DNA from: Paraburkholderia terricola
GTDB taxonomy: Bacteria; Pseudomonadota; Gammaproteobacteria; Burkholderiales; Burkholderiaceae
Reading direction: 5' to 3'
Length of the DNA: 64,000 nucleotides
NCBI RefSeq assembly: GCF_900142195.1
Contig: NZ_FRAB01000022.1
Span: 1-64,000 of the forward strand
Shown: positions 33,836-42,409 of the stretch, in pieces
Numbering within the stretch: the first letter of the stretch is position 1
Layout: the number at the start of each line of letters is the position of its first letter
Notes under the pieces: generated by a model
Seen by the model: the letters and a program-made list of their open reading frames with translations, nothing else
What the model was told of the DNA's origin: nothing
Databases searched by the model: none
Translations under genes and position numbers: made by a program

Positions 33836-34615
33836 CTACTTGTCGATCTGGTGATCGTAATCGACGGTCAGCGGCGCATGGTCGCTGAACTTGATGTCGC
33901 GAAACACGTCGGTGCGCTTCGCCTTGCTCGCGATGCCCGGCGTCGCGATCTGATAATCGATCCGCCACCCAACGTTCTTCGCATAAGCCTGGCCGCGATT
34001 GCTCCACCACGTGTACTGCTCCGGCCGCTGGTCGAGCGTGCGGAACACGTCGACGTAACCCACTTCGTCGAACAGCCTGGTCAGCCATGCGCGCTCTTCC
34101 GGCAGGCAGCCTGAGTTCTTCTGGTTGCTCTTCCAGTTCTTGATGTCGATTTCCTTGTGGACGATGTTCACGTCGCCGCACACGATCACCTCGCGCTCCC
34201 TGGTGAGTTCAGCGAGATGCGGCATGAATTCGTCCATGAAACGGTACTTGGCCTGCTGACGCTCGTCACCGCTCGACCCCGACGGCACATACACCGAGAT
34301 CACCGACAGCTTGCCGAAACGCAATTCGACATAGCGCCCTTCCGGGTCGAACTCCTCGCTGCCGAAACCGATCACCACTTCGTCCGGCTCATGGCGGGTG
34401 TACACGCCCGCGCCGCTATAGCCTTTTTTCACCGCATGCTGGAAGTAGCCGGTGAAATCGTGCGGCGCCATGAATTCCGGCGTCATATCGTCCTGCGAGC
34501 ATTTGATTTCCTGCACGCACAGCACGTCGGCCTGCTGCTCGCCGAACCACTCGAAAAAGCCCTTCTTGGCCGCTGAGCGGATGCCGTTCAGGTTGGCGGT
34601 AATCACACGCAACAT
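33836..34615 (-). CDS. xth: Exodeoxyribonuclease III
   Basis: A 259-residue Mg-dependent AP endonuclease/3'-exonuclease of the ExoIII family for base-excision repair. Glu36 in 'VQEIKCSQ' binds metal, 'VICGDVNIVHKEIDIKNWKSNQKNSG' carries the catalytic Asp and the family-typical loop, and 'FSDHAPL' ends with catalytic His246. ATG 34615 is chosen, with AAGGAACGAC upstream; a longer frame overlaps the PPK2 gene. It stands just downstream of ppk2 on the same strand. Confidence 0.92.
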   Translation of the reverse strand: MLRVITANLNGIRSAAKKGFFEWFGEQQADVLCVQEIKCSQDDMTPEFMAPHDFTGYFQHAVKKGYSGAGVYTRHEPDEVVIGFGSEEFDPEGRYVELRFGKLSVISVYVPSGSSGDERQQAKYRFMDEFMPHLAELTREREVIVCGDVNIVHKEIDIKNWKSNQKNSGCLPEERAWLTRLFDEVGYVDVFRTLDQRPEQYTWWSNRGQAYAKNVGWRIDYQIATPGIASKAKRTDVFRDIKFSDHAPLTVDYDHQIDK

Positions 34616-34664
34616 GTCGTTCCTTTTTGATGTCGATTCGTTTCTGGTAGCGGAGGGCACGGGG

Positions 34665-35504
34665 TCACGCGACCCTAACACCCCTTAGCGATTCCTTGGG
34701 CGGCGGATATTCGAGTTTCAACGATTCGAAGGTGCGCAGCAGCAACTCGGCGATCATGACGTTGCGGTGCGTTTTCGAATCGGCCGGCACCACGTACCAA
34801 GGCGCGTATTCGGTCGACGTCGCCGCCAACGCGTCGCGATACACCGCCTGATATTTGTCCCAGTGCTTGCGGGCATCGAGATCGGACACGTCGAACTTCC
34901 AGTGTTTGCTCGGATCGTCGATGCGCGCTTGCAAGCGCACGCGCTGCTCGTCTTTCGAAATGTGCAGCATGCACTTGAGGATGGTCGTGCCGCTATCGGC
35001 CAGCATCTCCTCGAACTGGCGAATGTGGCGGCAGCGTTGCTCGAAGCCTTGGGCATCCAACGTGCCGAGCACGGTGGGCACGAGCAGGTCTTCGTAGTGA
35101 CTGCGATTGAAGACGGTCAGCTCGCCGGCGGCGGGCGCCTGCGAATGCACGCGCCACAGAAAATCATGCGCGAGTTCGGTGGCGGTGGGCGCCTTGAACG
35201 GCACGATGCGCAAGCCGAGCGGATCGACTTCATGAAACACCGCGCGGATGGTGCCGTCCTTGCCGCTCGTGTCCATGCCTTGCAGCACCAGCAGCACGCG
35301 ACGCTTCTGCTGCGCGTGGAGACACTCCTGCTGTATGTCGAGCTTCGCGCCGATCTCGGACAAGCGCGCCCGGTCGGCGTCTTTCGAACCGCTCGAAAAC
35401 GGCCTTGCGGCGGGGTCGACGTTGCCGAGCGAGAACTTGCCGTTCTTCTTGCCGGCCTCGAAATACGGCACGCGGAAGTCGTCGAGTTCGGGTTGCTTCG
35501 CCAT
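34665..35504 (-). CDS. Polyphosphate kinase 2 (PPK2) family phosphotransferase
   Basis: A 279-residue soluble enzyme that uses polyphosphate to phosphorylate nucleotides (or the reverse). Walker A 'LQGMDTSGKDG' (about 74-84) and 'TVFNRSHYEDLLVP' (about 130-143) are the PPK2 fingerprints, and the 'W...DVSDLDARKHWDKYQ' block follows. The one-domain length fits class I/III; the preferred nucleotide cannot be read. It precedes xth with a 49-base gap, so the two could be cotranscribed. Confidence 0.88.
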   Translation of the reverse strand: MAKQPELDDFRVPYFEAGKKNGKFSLGNVDPAARPFSSGSKDADRARLSEIGAKLDIQQECLHAQQKRRVLLVLQGMDTSGKDGTIRAVFHEVDPLGLRIVPFKAPTATELAHDFLWRVHSQAPAAGELTVFNRSHYEDLLVPTVLGTLDAQGFEQRCRHIRQFEEMLADSGTTILKCMLHISKDEQRVRLQARIDDPSKHWKFDVSDLDARKHWDKYQAVYRDALAATSTEYAPWYVVPADSKTHRNVMIAELLLRTFESLKLEYPPPKESLRGVRVA

Positions 35505-35540
35505 TCACACTCTCCGTGATCTGCGTTCAAACGGGCCCGT

Positions 35541-35586
35541 AAATGAAACGGGCCGTTGCCCCACTTTCGTTTCCGGCAACGGCCCG
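35541..35586 (-). terminator. Intrinsic terminator of the gatCAB operon
   Basis: A 12-bp perfect stem (CGGGCCGTTGCC / GGCAACGGCCCG at 35549-35586) is followed on the minus strand by TTTCATTT. It lies ~60 bases downstream of the gatB stop and before the PPK2 start. Confidence 0.75.
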
Positions 35587-35647
35587 CGATGTCTGAAGCT
35601 CGCGCTTCAACCGGGTTTCCCCAACTGCGTCTGAACTGCGCGCCGGC

Positions 35648-37123
35648 TCAGGACAGCTTCTTCTTCAGCAGCTCATTCACCTGCGCCGGATTGGCCTTGC
35701 CCTTGGTCGCCTTCATCGCCTGGCCGATCAGCGCGTTGAACGCCTTGTCCTTGCCGGCGCGGAATTCCTCGACCGACTTCTGGTTCGCGGCGAGCACTTC
35801 GTCGATGATCGCTTCCAGCGCGCCGGTGTCCGAAATCTGCTTCAAACCCTTGGCCTCGATGATGCGATCCGCGGCGGCTTCGTCCGTGGCCTTTTCCTCC
35901 CAGATCGCGAGGAAAATTTCCTTGGCGATCTTGTTCGAGATCGTGCCGTCGGCGATACGTTGCAACAACAGCGCAAGCTGCGCGGACGAAACCGGGCTTT
36001 CGGCGATATCCAGGCCTTCGCGATTCAGTTGCGACGACACCTCGCCCATGAGCCAGTTGGCCGCGACCTTGGCGTTCGCCGGGCCGACCTTGGCGACCAC
36101 CGCTTCGTAGTACGCGGCCATCGCCTTACTCGACGTGAGCATGTTCGCGTCGTACGGCGTGAGGCCGTATTGCGTCACGAAGCGCTGTTGAATCGCTGCC
36201 GGCAATTCCGGCATCTCGCGCTTCACACGCTCGACCCACGCCGGATCGATCACGAGCGGCATCAGATCGGGATCGGGGAAATAGCGGTAATCGTGCGCGT
36301 CTTCCTTGCTGCGCATGGAACGCGTTTCGCGCTTGTCCGGATCGTACAGCCGCGTTTCCTGCACCACCGTGCCGCCTTCCTCGATCAATTCGATCTGACG
36401 GCGCACTTCGTACTGGATCGCTTCTTCCAGAAAGCGGAACGAGTTCAGGTTCTTGATTTCGGCGCGCGTGCCGAATTCCGCCTGACCGACCGGGCGCACC
36501 GACACGTTCGCGTCGCAACGGAACGAGCCTTCCTGCATGTTGCCGTCGCAAATTCCGAGCCACGTGACGAGCGTGTGCAGCGTTTTCGCGTAGGCGACCG
36601 CTTCCGCCGCGCTGCGCATTTCCGGCTCGGTGACGATTTCCAGCAGCGGCGTGCCCGCGCGATTCAGGTCGATGCCGGTCATGCCCGCGAAGTCTTCGTG
36701 CAGCGACTTGCCGGCGTCTTCTTCAAGGTGAGCGCGCGTGAGATTGACGATTTTCTCGTACGCTTCCTTGCCCGCCTTTTCGTTGGCCGGCACCTGGATC
36801 TTCACCTGCCCGCCCTGCACGACGGGGATTTCATACTGGCTGATCTGATAGCCCTTCGGCAGATCGGGATAAAAGTAATTCTTGCGCGCGAAGATGCTGC
36901 GCGGGGCGATCGTCGAACCGATCGCGAGACCGAACTGGATCGCGCGCTCGACGGCGCCGCGGTTCATCACCGGCAAGGTGCCCGGCAATGCGAGATCGAC
37001 AGGGCACGCCTGCGTGTTGGGCGCGGCGCCGAACTGCGTCGAAGCGCCCGAGAAAATCTTCGATTGGGTCGACAGTTGCGCGTGGGTCTCCAGACCGATC
37101 ACGACTTCCCATTGCTTGGTCAT
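35648..37123 (-). CDS. gatB: Asp-tRNA(Asn)/Glu-tRNA(Gln) amidotransferase subunit B
   Basis: A 491-residue kinase-like subunit that binds the misacylated tRNA and activates it with ATP. Markers are 'WEVVIGLETHAQL' at the start, 'RKNYFYPDLPKGYQISQYE', 'IHLEEDAGK'-like 'AHLEEDAGKS', and 'GSFRCDANVSVRP'. The C-terminal YqeY-like tail domain ends 'NPAQVNELLKKKL'. ATG 37123 is chosen over a GTG nine bases upstream because the AGGAG site is then at normal distance. It is last in the gatC-gatA-gatB operon. Confidence 0.96.
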   Translation of the reverse strand: MTKQWEVVIGLETHAQLSTQSKIFSGASTQFGAAPNTQACPVDLALPGTLPVMNRGAVERAIQFGLAIGSTIAPRSIFARKNYFYPDLPKGYQISQYEIPVVQGGQVKIQVPANEKAGKEAYEKIVNLTRAHLEEDAGKSLHEDFAGMTGIDLNRAGTPLLEIVTEPEMRSAAEAVAYAKTLHTLVTWLGICDGNMQEGSFRCDANVSVRPVGQAEFGTRAEIKNLNSFRFLEEAIQYEVRRQIELIEEGGTVVQETRLYDPDKRETRSMRSKEDAHDYRYFPDPDLMPLVIDPAWVERVKREMPELPAAIQQRFVTQYGLTPYDANMLTSSKAMAAYYEAVVAKVGPANAKVAANWLMGEVSSQLNREGLDIAESPVSSAQLALLLQRIADGTISNKIAKEIFLAIWEEKATDEAAADRIIEAKGLKQISDTGALEAIIDEVLAANQKSVEEFRAGKDKAFNALIGQAMKATKGKANPAQVNELLKKKLS

Positions 37124-37128
37124 GGTGC

Positions 37129-38616
37129 TCACACTCCTGCCGGTGCTTTGCGGTGCCAGTCGGTCGCGCGCTGGAACGCGTCGGCCACCTGCAACATCCG
37201 GGCTTCATTGAAATAGTTGCCGATGATCTGCAGGCCCACCGGACGCTGCGCATTCGCGCCCGCGCCGAAGCCGCACGGCACGCTCATGCCCGGCAAACCG
37301 GCGAGGCTCACCGACAGCGTGTAGATGTCGGCCAGATACATCTGCACGGGGTCGTCGCCTTTCGCGCCGAGGTCCCACGCCACCGACGGCGCGACCGGTC
37401 CCATGATCACGTCGCACTGCCTGAACGCCTCCTGGAAATCCTGGGCGATGATGCGGCGGATTTTTTGCGCCTGCAGGTAGTACGCGTCGTAATAGCCGTG
37501 CGACAGCACGTAGGCGCCGACGAGAATACGGCGCTTCACCTCAGGTCCGAAACCTTCGGCGCGCGACTTCTTGTACATGTCGAGCAGATCGCGATACTCC
37601 GCGGCGCGATGGCCGAAGCGCACGCCGTCGAAACGCGACAGGTTCGACGAAGCTTCCGCCGGCGCGATCACGTAGTAGACGGGGATCGACAGTTCGGTTT
37701 TCGGCAACGAGACTTCGACCAGCGTTGCGCCGAGTGCTTCGTATTGCTTCAACGCGGCGTCGATGGCGGCACGCACGTCGTCGGCGAGACCCGCGCCGAA
37801 ATACTCTTTCGGCAGGCCGATGCGCAAGCCGGCGAGCGGCTTGCTGGCGCCGTCTTCCTGCCACGGCTTGCCGATGTAGCGCGTGTAGTCTTCGTCGTCG
37901 CGAACGAGGCTCGTGGAGTCGCGTTCGTCGAAACCGGCCATTGCGTTGAGGAGCGTCGCGCAGTCCGCGGCGTTCCGCGCCATCGGGCCGCCCTGATCCA
38001 ACGACGAGGCGAACGCGATCATCCCGTAACGCGACACGCGGCCGTAGGTCGGCTTGATGCCGGTGATGCCCGAGAACGATGCCGGCTGACGGATCGAGCC
38101 GCCCGTATCCGTGCCGGTGGCGGCCGGCGCGAGACGCGCGGCGACCGCAGCCGCCGAGCCGCCCGACGAACCGCCGGGCACAGCCTGACGATCCCACGGA
38201 TTCTGCACGGGGCCGAAGTACGAATTCTCGTTGGACGAGCCCATCGCGAACTCGTCCATATTGGTCTTGCCCACGCACACCATGCCGGCGTTCTGCAGAC
38301 GCGCGACCACGGTTGCGTCGAACGGACTCTGATAGTTCGACAGCATCTTCGAGCCGGCGGTGGAGCGCCAGCCCTTGGTGACGAACACATCCTTATGCGC
38401 GATCGGCAGGCCGGCCAGCGGACCCGCGTGGCCGGTGTGCAGCAGCGCGTCCGCGGCTTTTGCCTGCGCGAGCGTCAGATCGGCATCGACCTGGATGAAT
38501 GCGTTGAGGCTATTGGCGGCGTCGATCCGCTTCAGATACAACTGGGCCAGTTCGACTGCGGAGCATTCCTTGGCCGCCAGTGCGGCGCGCAGTTCGGTCA
38601 AGCTTTTTTCATGCAT
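37129..38616 (-). CDS. gatA: Asp-tRNA(Asn)/Glu-tRNA(Gln) amidotransferase subunit A
   Basis: A 495-residue amidase-signature enzyme that releases ammonia from glutamine for transamidation. The catalytic triad is Lys75 ('IAHKDVF'), cis-Ser150 ('PGGSSGGSAAAVAA') and Ser174 ('DTGGSIRQPA'). 'GITGIKPTYGRVSRYG' continues the signature. Its stop lies five bases before the gatB start. GatCAB allows formation of Gln-tRNA and/or Asn-tRNA in bacteria that lack a matching synthetase; which one applies here needs the rest of the genome. Confidence 0.97.
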   Translation of the reverse strand: MHEKSLTELRAALAAKECSAVELAQLYLKRIDAANSLNAFIQVDADLTLAQAKAADALLHTGHAGPLAGLPIAHKDVFVTKGWRSTAGSKMLSNYQSPFDATVVARLQNAGMVCVGKTNMDEFAMGSSNENSYFGPVQNPWDRQAVPGGSSGGSAAAVAARLAPAATGTDTGGSIRQPASFSGITGIKPTYGRVSRYGMIAFASSLDQGGPMARNAADCATLLNAMAGFDERDSTSLVRDDEDYTRYIGKPWQEDGASKPLAGLRIGLPKEYFGAGLADDVRAAIDAALKQYEALGATLVEVSLPKTELSIPVYYVIAPAEASSNLSRFDGVRFGHRAAEYRDLLDMYKKSRAEGFGPEVKRRILVGAYVLSHGYYDAYYLQAQKIRRIIAQDFQEAFRQCDVIMGPVAPSVAWDLGAKGDDPVQMYLADIYTLSVSLAGLPGMSVPCGFGAGANAQRPVGLQIIGNYFNEARMLQVADAFQRATDWHRKAPAGV

Positions 38617-38765
38617 TGCGTTTTATCCTGAAGAGCGCGGCAGCGCGGGCGACGCTGCCGTTTGGGCGTTCGGCTGCCCGCCGGCAAGCCGAGCCGAGGA
38701 AGCCGGATGGCGCGGATTCGAGCGGTATTCCGTTCGCACGCCGTGCCGGGCTTGATGCGCGATTC

Positions 38766-39065
38766 TTACTCGATCACCTTCGGCACGAGGTACAGGCCGT
38801 CTTGCACGGCCGGCGCCGGGCGTTGGAAAGCTTCGCGTTCGACTGTTTCGGTTACCGCGTCGTCGCGCAGGCGCAGCGCGACGTCTTCGATCTGCTCGAT
38901 CGGATGAGCAAGCGGGGCGATGCCAGTGGTATCGACCGCCTGCATCTGCTCGACGAGGCCAAAGAAGTCATTGAGCTGGACGAGCGTGTGCTCAGCGTCG
39001 GCTTCGGCGAGGTCGAGCCGCGCGAGATGCGCGATGCGTTTTACATCGGTCAGGGTCAGAGCCAT
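38766..39065 (-). CDS. gatC: Asp-tRNA(Asn)/Glu-tRNA(Gln) amidotransferase subunit C
   Basis: A 99-residue subunit that stabilises GatA and bridges it to GatB. It starts 'MALTLTDVKRIAHLARLDLAE', the classic GatC N-terminal helix, and ends with 'LYLVPKVIE'. It is the first gene of the operon, 149 bases before gatA. A consensus-like promoter is seen ~140 bases upstream on the minus strand. Confidence 0.93.
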   Translation of the reverse strand: MALTLTDVKRIAHLARLDLAEADAEHTLVQLNDFFGLVEQMQAVDTTGIAPLAHPIEQIEDVALRLRDDAVTETVEREAFQRPAPAVQDGLYLVPKVIE

Positions 39066-39444
39066 GCAGTCACCGGAAAATGTGGTGGACCGCCGCGGCA
39101 ACGAAAAAATAATGCCGCGACAGCGGGTTACGACGCTGGAGGAAGACCTCGAAAAAGGGGCCAGCGGTGGCAAAAAGTGCCAGCCGTTTCCTTCAAAACA
39201 TCCAAAATTATAAGGTATCATTACGCGTTCGACCCAAACCCGGACCGACTTAACACGGCCTTTCCGATCAGTTCTCAAAGATGGTTCGGATTTTTCTAAC
39301 GTGGCTTTGCACCGGCCTCCGGTAGACTCCCCCGCAGCTTCAAGATCAGCGGCGCCCATTTCGCCCGGTTGAGGCTGTTATTTTTTCCGCTGCCGCCCTG
39401 CGCATATGTTGCGAGGCCCGGCGCCAAGCGAGACAGGATTTTGA
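39066..39444. other. Divergent promoter region between gatCAB and mreB
   Basis: This 379-base region must drive both operons. The minus-strand promoter at 39207-39237 is the only good match. Upstream of mreB the sequence is AT-richer than average (39200-39300), with TTTTTCTAACG near 39291 but no obvious -35/-10 pair facing mreB. The mreB ribosome-binding site is weak (GACAGGATTTTGA). Confidence 0.4.
39207..39237 (-). promoter_or_regulatory. Candidate sigma-70 promoter of gatCAB
   Basis: On the minus strand a perfect TATAAT (39207-39212) follows TTGGGT (39232-39237) with a 19-base spacer. It would give a leader of about 135 bases before the gatC ATG. Confidence 0.5.
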
Positions 39445-40488
39445 ATGTTCGGTTTTTTGCGCAGCTATTTCTCCAACGATCTGGCCATTGACCTTGGCAC
39501 TGCCAATACGCTCATCTACATGCGTGGCAAAGGTATCGTTCTCGACGAACCGTCGGTGGTCTCGATCCGCCAGGAAGGCGGTCCCAACGGCAAGAAAACC
39601 ATTCAGGCAGTCGGTAAGGAAGCCAAGCAGATGCTCGGCAAGGTGCCGGGCAACATCGAGGCAATCCGCCCAATGAAAGACGGCGTGATCGCCGACTTCA
39701 CCGTTACCGAACAGATGATCAAGCAGTTCATCAAAACTGCCCATGAATCGCGCATGTTCTCGCCGTCGCCGCGCATCATCATTTGCGTGCCGTGCGGTTC
39801 GACTCAGGTCGAGCGTCGTGCCATCAAGGAAGCCGCGCACGGTGCCGGCGCTTCGCAGGTCTATCTCATCGAAGAACCCATGGCCGCCGCGATCGGCGCT
39901 GGCTTGCCGGTGTCGGAAGCTACCGGCTCGATGGTCGTCGACATCGGCGGCGGCACGACGGAAGTCGGCGTGATCTCGCTCGGCGGCATCGTATATAAAG
40001 GTTCGGTGCGCGTGGGCGGCGACAAGTTCGACGAAGCCATCGTCAACTACATCCGCCGCAACTACGGCATGCTGATCGGCGAACAAACCGCCGAGGCCAT
40101 CAAGAAAGAAATCGGCTCCGCGTTCCCGGGTTCGGAAGTCAAGGAAATGGAAGTGAAGGGCCGCAACCTGTCGGAAGGCATTCCGCGCAGCTTCACGATT
40201 TCCAGCAACGAAATTCTCGAAGCCCTCACCGATCCGCTGAACCAGATCGTGTCGTCGGTGAAGATCGCGCTCGAACAAACGCCGCCGGAACTCGGCGCCG
40301 ACATCGCCGAGCGCGGCATGATGCTCACGGGCGGTGGCGCACTGCTGCGCGATCTGGACCGCCTGCTCGCGGAAGAAACCGGCCTGCCGGTGCTCGTCGC
40401 CGAAGACCCGCTCACGTGCGTCGTGCGCGGCTCGGGCATGGCGCTCGAACGCATGGACAAGCTGGGCAGCATCTTCTCGTACGAGTAA
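39445..40488 (+). CDS. mreB: Rod shape-determining actin homologue MreB
   Basis: A 347-residue bacterial actin that directs lateral cell-wall synthesis. It has an N-terminal membrane-targeting start 'MFGFLRSYFSNDLAIDLGTANTLIYM' with the phosphate-1 loop, 'VVDIGGGTTEVGVISLGG' (phosphate 2, about 168-185) and 'GMMLTGGGALLRDLDRLL' (adenosine motif, about 292-309). The length is normal. It is the first of five rod-complex genes on the plus strand. Confidence 0.98.
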   Translation: MFGFLRSYFSNDLAIDLGTANTLIYMRGKGIVLDEPSVVSIRQEGGPNGKKTIQAVGKEAKQMLGKVPGNIEAIRPMKDGVIADFTVTEQMIKQFIKTAHESRMFSPSPRIIICVPCGSTQVERRAIKEAAHGAGASQVYLIEEPMAAAIGAGLPVSEATGSMVVDIGGGTTEVGVISLGGIVYKGSVRVGGDKFDEAIVNYIRRNYGMLIGEQTAEAIKKEIGSAFPGSEVKEMEVKGRNLSEGIPRSFTISSNEILEALTDPLNQIVSSVKIALEQTPPELGADIAERGMMLTGGGALLRDLDRLLAEETGLPVLVAEDPLTCVVRGSGMALERMDKLGSIFSYE

Positions 40489-40641
40489 GCGAGCCCGTCT
40501 CCATGTCAGTAGCGCGGATCAGGCAAACGGCCCCTTGCGGGCCGGTTTGCCGTTGGCTGGACCTTCCAGCCTCCGCGTGCTGAACGCGCGTCCCCGGCGC
40601 GCCGCCGTCTCACCCAACCGCTCACGCCCCCGGCGCCGACC

Positions 40642-41754
40642 ATGGAATACAGTCCGCCGCCCCTGTTCAAGCAAGGCCCATCCGCACTCGCGCGGCTGGT
40701 GTTTTTCGTCGTGCTGGCGCTGGCCCTGCTGATCTCCGATGCACGGTTCAAAACGCTCGAGATCGTTCGCGGCGTGCTCGGTGCCGGTCTCTACCCGTTG
40801 CAGCGCGCGGCCCTCGTGCCGCGCGACGTCTTCATGGGCGCCGCCGACCTCGCGGTGACCAGCGCCACGCTGCGCAGCGAAAACGACAAGCTGCGCACGA
40901 AAGACCTGCAACTCTCGCAGCAAGCCAATACAGCCGCCGAACTGGCCGCCGAGAACGCCCATCTGCGCGCGCTGCTGCAACTGTCGCAGCGCGCCACCAC
41001 GCAATCGCTGCCCGCTGAAATCCAGTACGACACACGCGATCCGTTCACGCAGAAGGTGGTGATCGGCCGTGGCGCGCAGCAAGGCATCCAGAACGGCTCG
41101 CCGGTCGTCAATGAAGACGGCGTGGTCGGCCAGGTCACGCGTGTGTTCCCCTTGCAGGCGGAGGTGACGCTCCTCACCGACAAGGATCAGGCGGTGCCCG
41201 TGCAGATCGTGCGCACCGGTTTGCGCAGCGTGATTTACGGTACGCCGAAGGGCGATACGCTCGATCTGCGTTTCGTGCCGATCAGCGCCGACGTGCAAAC
41301 CGGCGACGAACTCGTCACCAGCGGACTCGACGGCATTTATCCGCCGGGGCTGCCGGTCGCCAAGGTGGTGCGGGTCGACAAACAGGCCGATACCGCCTTT
41401 GCGCGCGTGATCTGCCTGCCGGTCGCACCGGTGCGCGGCGCGCGTCAACTGCTGGTGCTGCATTACGTGAACGACATACCGCCGCGTCCGCCGGAAGAGC
41501 CCGATCCGGCCACCGCGGCGAAAGAAGCCGCGAAGGCCAAGAAAGCCGGCAAGGGTGCGGACAGCAAGGCTGCGGCGGATAAGTCCGCAGCCAAGCCAGC
41601 CGGGAAACCGGCTGAAAAACCCGCGGCCGCCGCCAGGCCTGCTGAGAAAACACCGGCCGCGCCCGCCGCCACGGAGAAAAAATCCGCCGCCGAAAAGAAG
41701 CCGACCGCTGACAAGAACGTGAAGCCGCAAGCCGCGCCGGGGGCGCAACCATGA
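40642..41754 (+). CDS. mreC: Rod shape-determining protein MreC with Lys/Ala-rich tail
   Basis: A 370-residue bitopic protein of the elongasome. It has a transmembrane helix at about 16-34, a coiled coil ('RSENDKLRTKDLQLSQQANTAAELAAENAHL', about 72-110) and a periplasmic beta domain with 'GRGAQQGIQNGSPVVNEDGVVGQV' and 'GDELVTSGLDGIYPPGLPVAKV'. After about residue 275 comes a ~95-residue tail of Lys, Ala and Pro repeats (PAEKPAAAARPAEKTPAAPAA...), absent from E. coli MreC. Its stop overlaps the mreD start by four bases. Confidence 0.95.
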   Translation: MEYSPPPLFKQGPSALARLVFFVVLALALLISDARFKTLEIVRGVLGAGLYPLQRAALVPRDVFMGAADLAVTSATLRSENDKLRTKDLQLSQQANTAAELAAENAHLRALLQLSQRATTQSLPAEIQYDTRDPFTQKVVIGRGAQQGIQNGSPVVNEDGVVGQVTRVFPLQAEVTLLTDKDQAVPVQIVRTGLRSVIYGTPKGDTLDLRFVPISADVQTGDELVTSGLDGIYPPGLPVAKVVRVDKQADTAFARVICLPVAPVRGARQLLVLHYVNDIPPRPPEEPDPATAAKEAAKAKKAGKGADSKAAADKSAAKPAGKPAEKPAAAARPAEKTPAAPAATEKKSAAEKKPTADKNVKPQAAPGAQP

Positions 41755-42263
41755 ACCGTCCGCAATACATTCTGCAGCCGGTCAATCCGTACTTCATCGC
41801 GTTCAGTCTCGCTGCGGCGTTCCTGCTGAACCTGATGCCGTGGGGGCGCCTCGTCGGCGTGCCGGACTTCGTCGCCCTCGTGCTGCTGTTCTGGAACGTG
41901 CACCAGCCGCGCAAAGTCGGCATGGGCATCGCGTTCTTCCTCGGCTTGTTGATGGACGTGCACAACGCCAGCCTGCTCGGCGAGCACGCGCTGGCGTACA
42001 CGCTGCTGTCGTACGGCGCGATCACGATCCACCGCCGGGTGCTGTGGATGCCGCTCGGCGTGCAGACGTTCGCGGTCATGCCGCTTCTCGTGGTCGCGCA
42101 ACTGGTGCCGTTCGTGATCCGTCTGCTGACGGGCGCGGCGTTTCCGGGCTGGGGTTATCTGATCGACGGCTTCGTGGAAGCCGCGCTGTGGCCGATTGCA
42201 AGCATCCTGCTGTTGATGCCCCAACGCCGCCCGGCCGACCCGGACGACACCCGGCCGATTTGA
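41751..42263 (+). CDS. mreD: Rod shape-determining protein MreD
   Basis: A 170-residue membrane protein with about five helices, beginning 'RPQYILQPVNPYFIAFSLAAAFLLNLMPWG' and containing 'FFLGLLMDVHNASLLGEHALAY', the MreD signature. It links MreC to the rest of the Rod complex. The ATG overlaps the mreC stop. The C-terminus is short and polar (PQRRPADPDDTRPI). Confidence 0.94.
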   Translation: MNRPQYILQPVNPYFIAFSLAAAFLLNLMPWGRLVGVPDFVALVLLFWNVHQPRKVGMGIAFFLGLLMDVHNASLLGEHALAYTLLSYGAITIHRRVLWMPLGVQTFAVMPLLVVAQLVPFVIRLLTGAAFPGWGYLIDGFVEAALWPIASILLLMPQRRPADPDDTRPI

Positions 42264-42409
42264 TCGATCACGCAGCGAGCGCGCAGGCCGTTCCAGTCGA
42301 ACCCACGCCCGCGGCCCGCTCGACGCACGTCGCCGTTCATGCCTCCCGGTTCCGACCGGATCAGGCGCACACTCATGATGGCCGCGACCCGGCCTTTTTG
42401 CAGAATCGC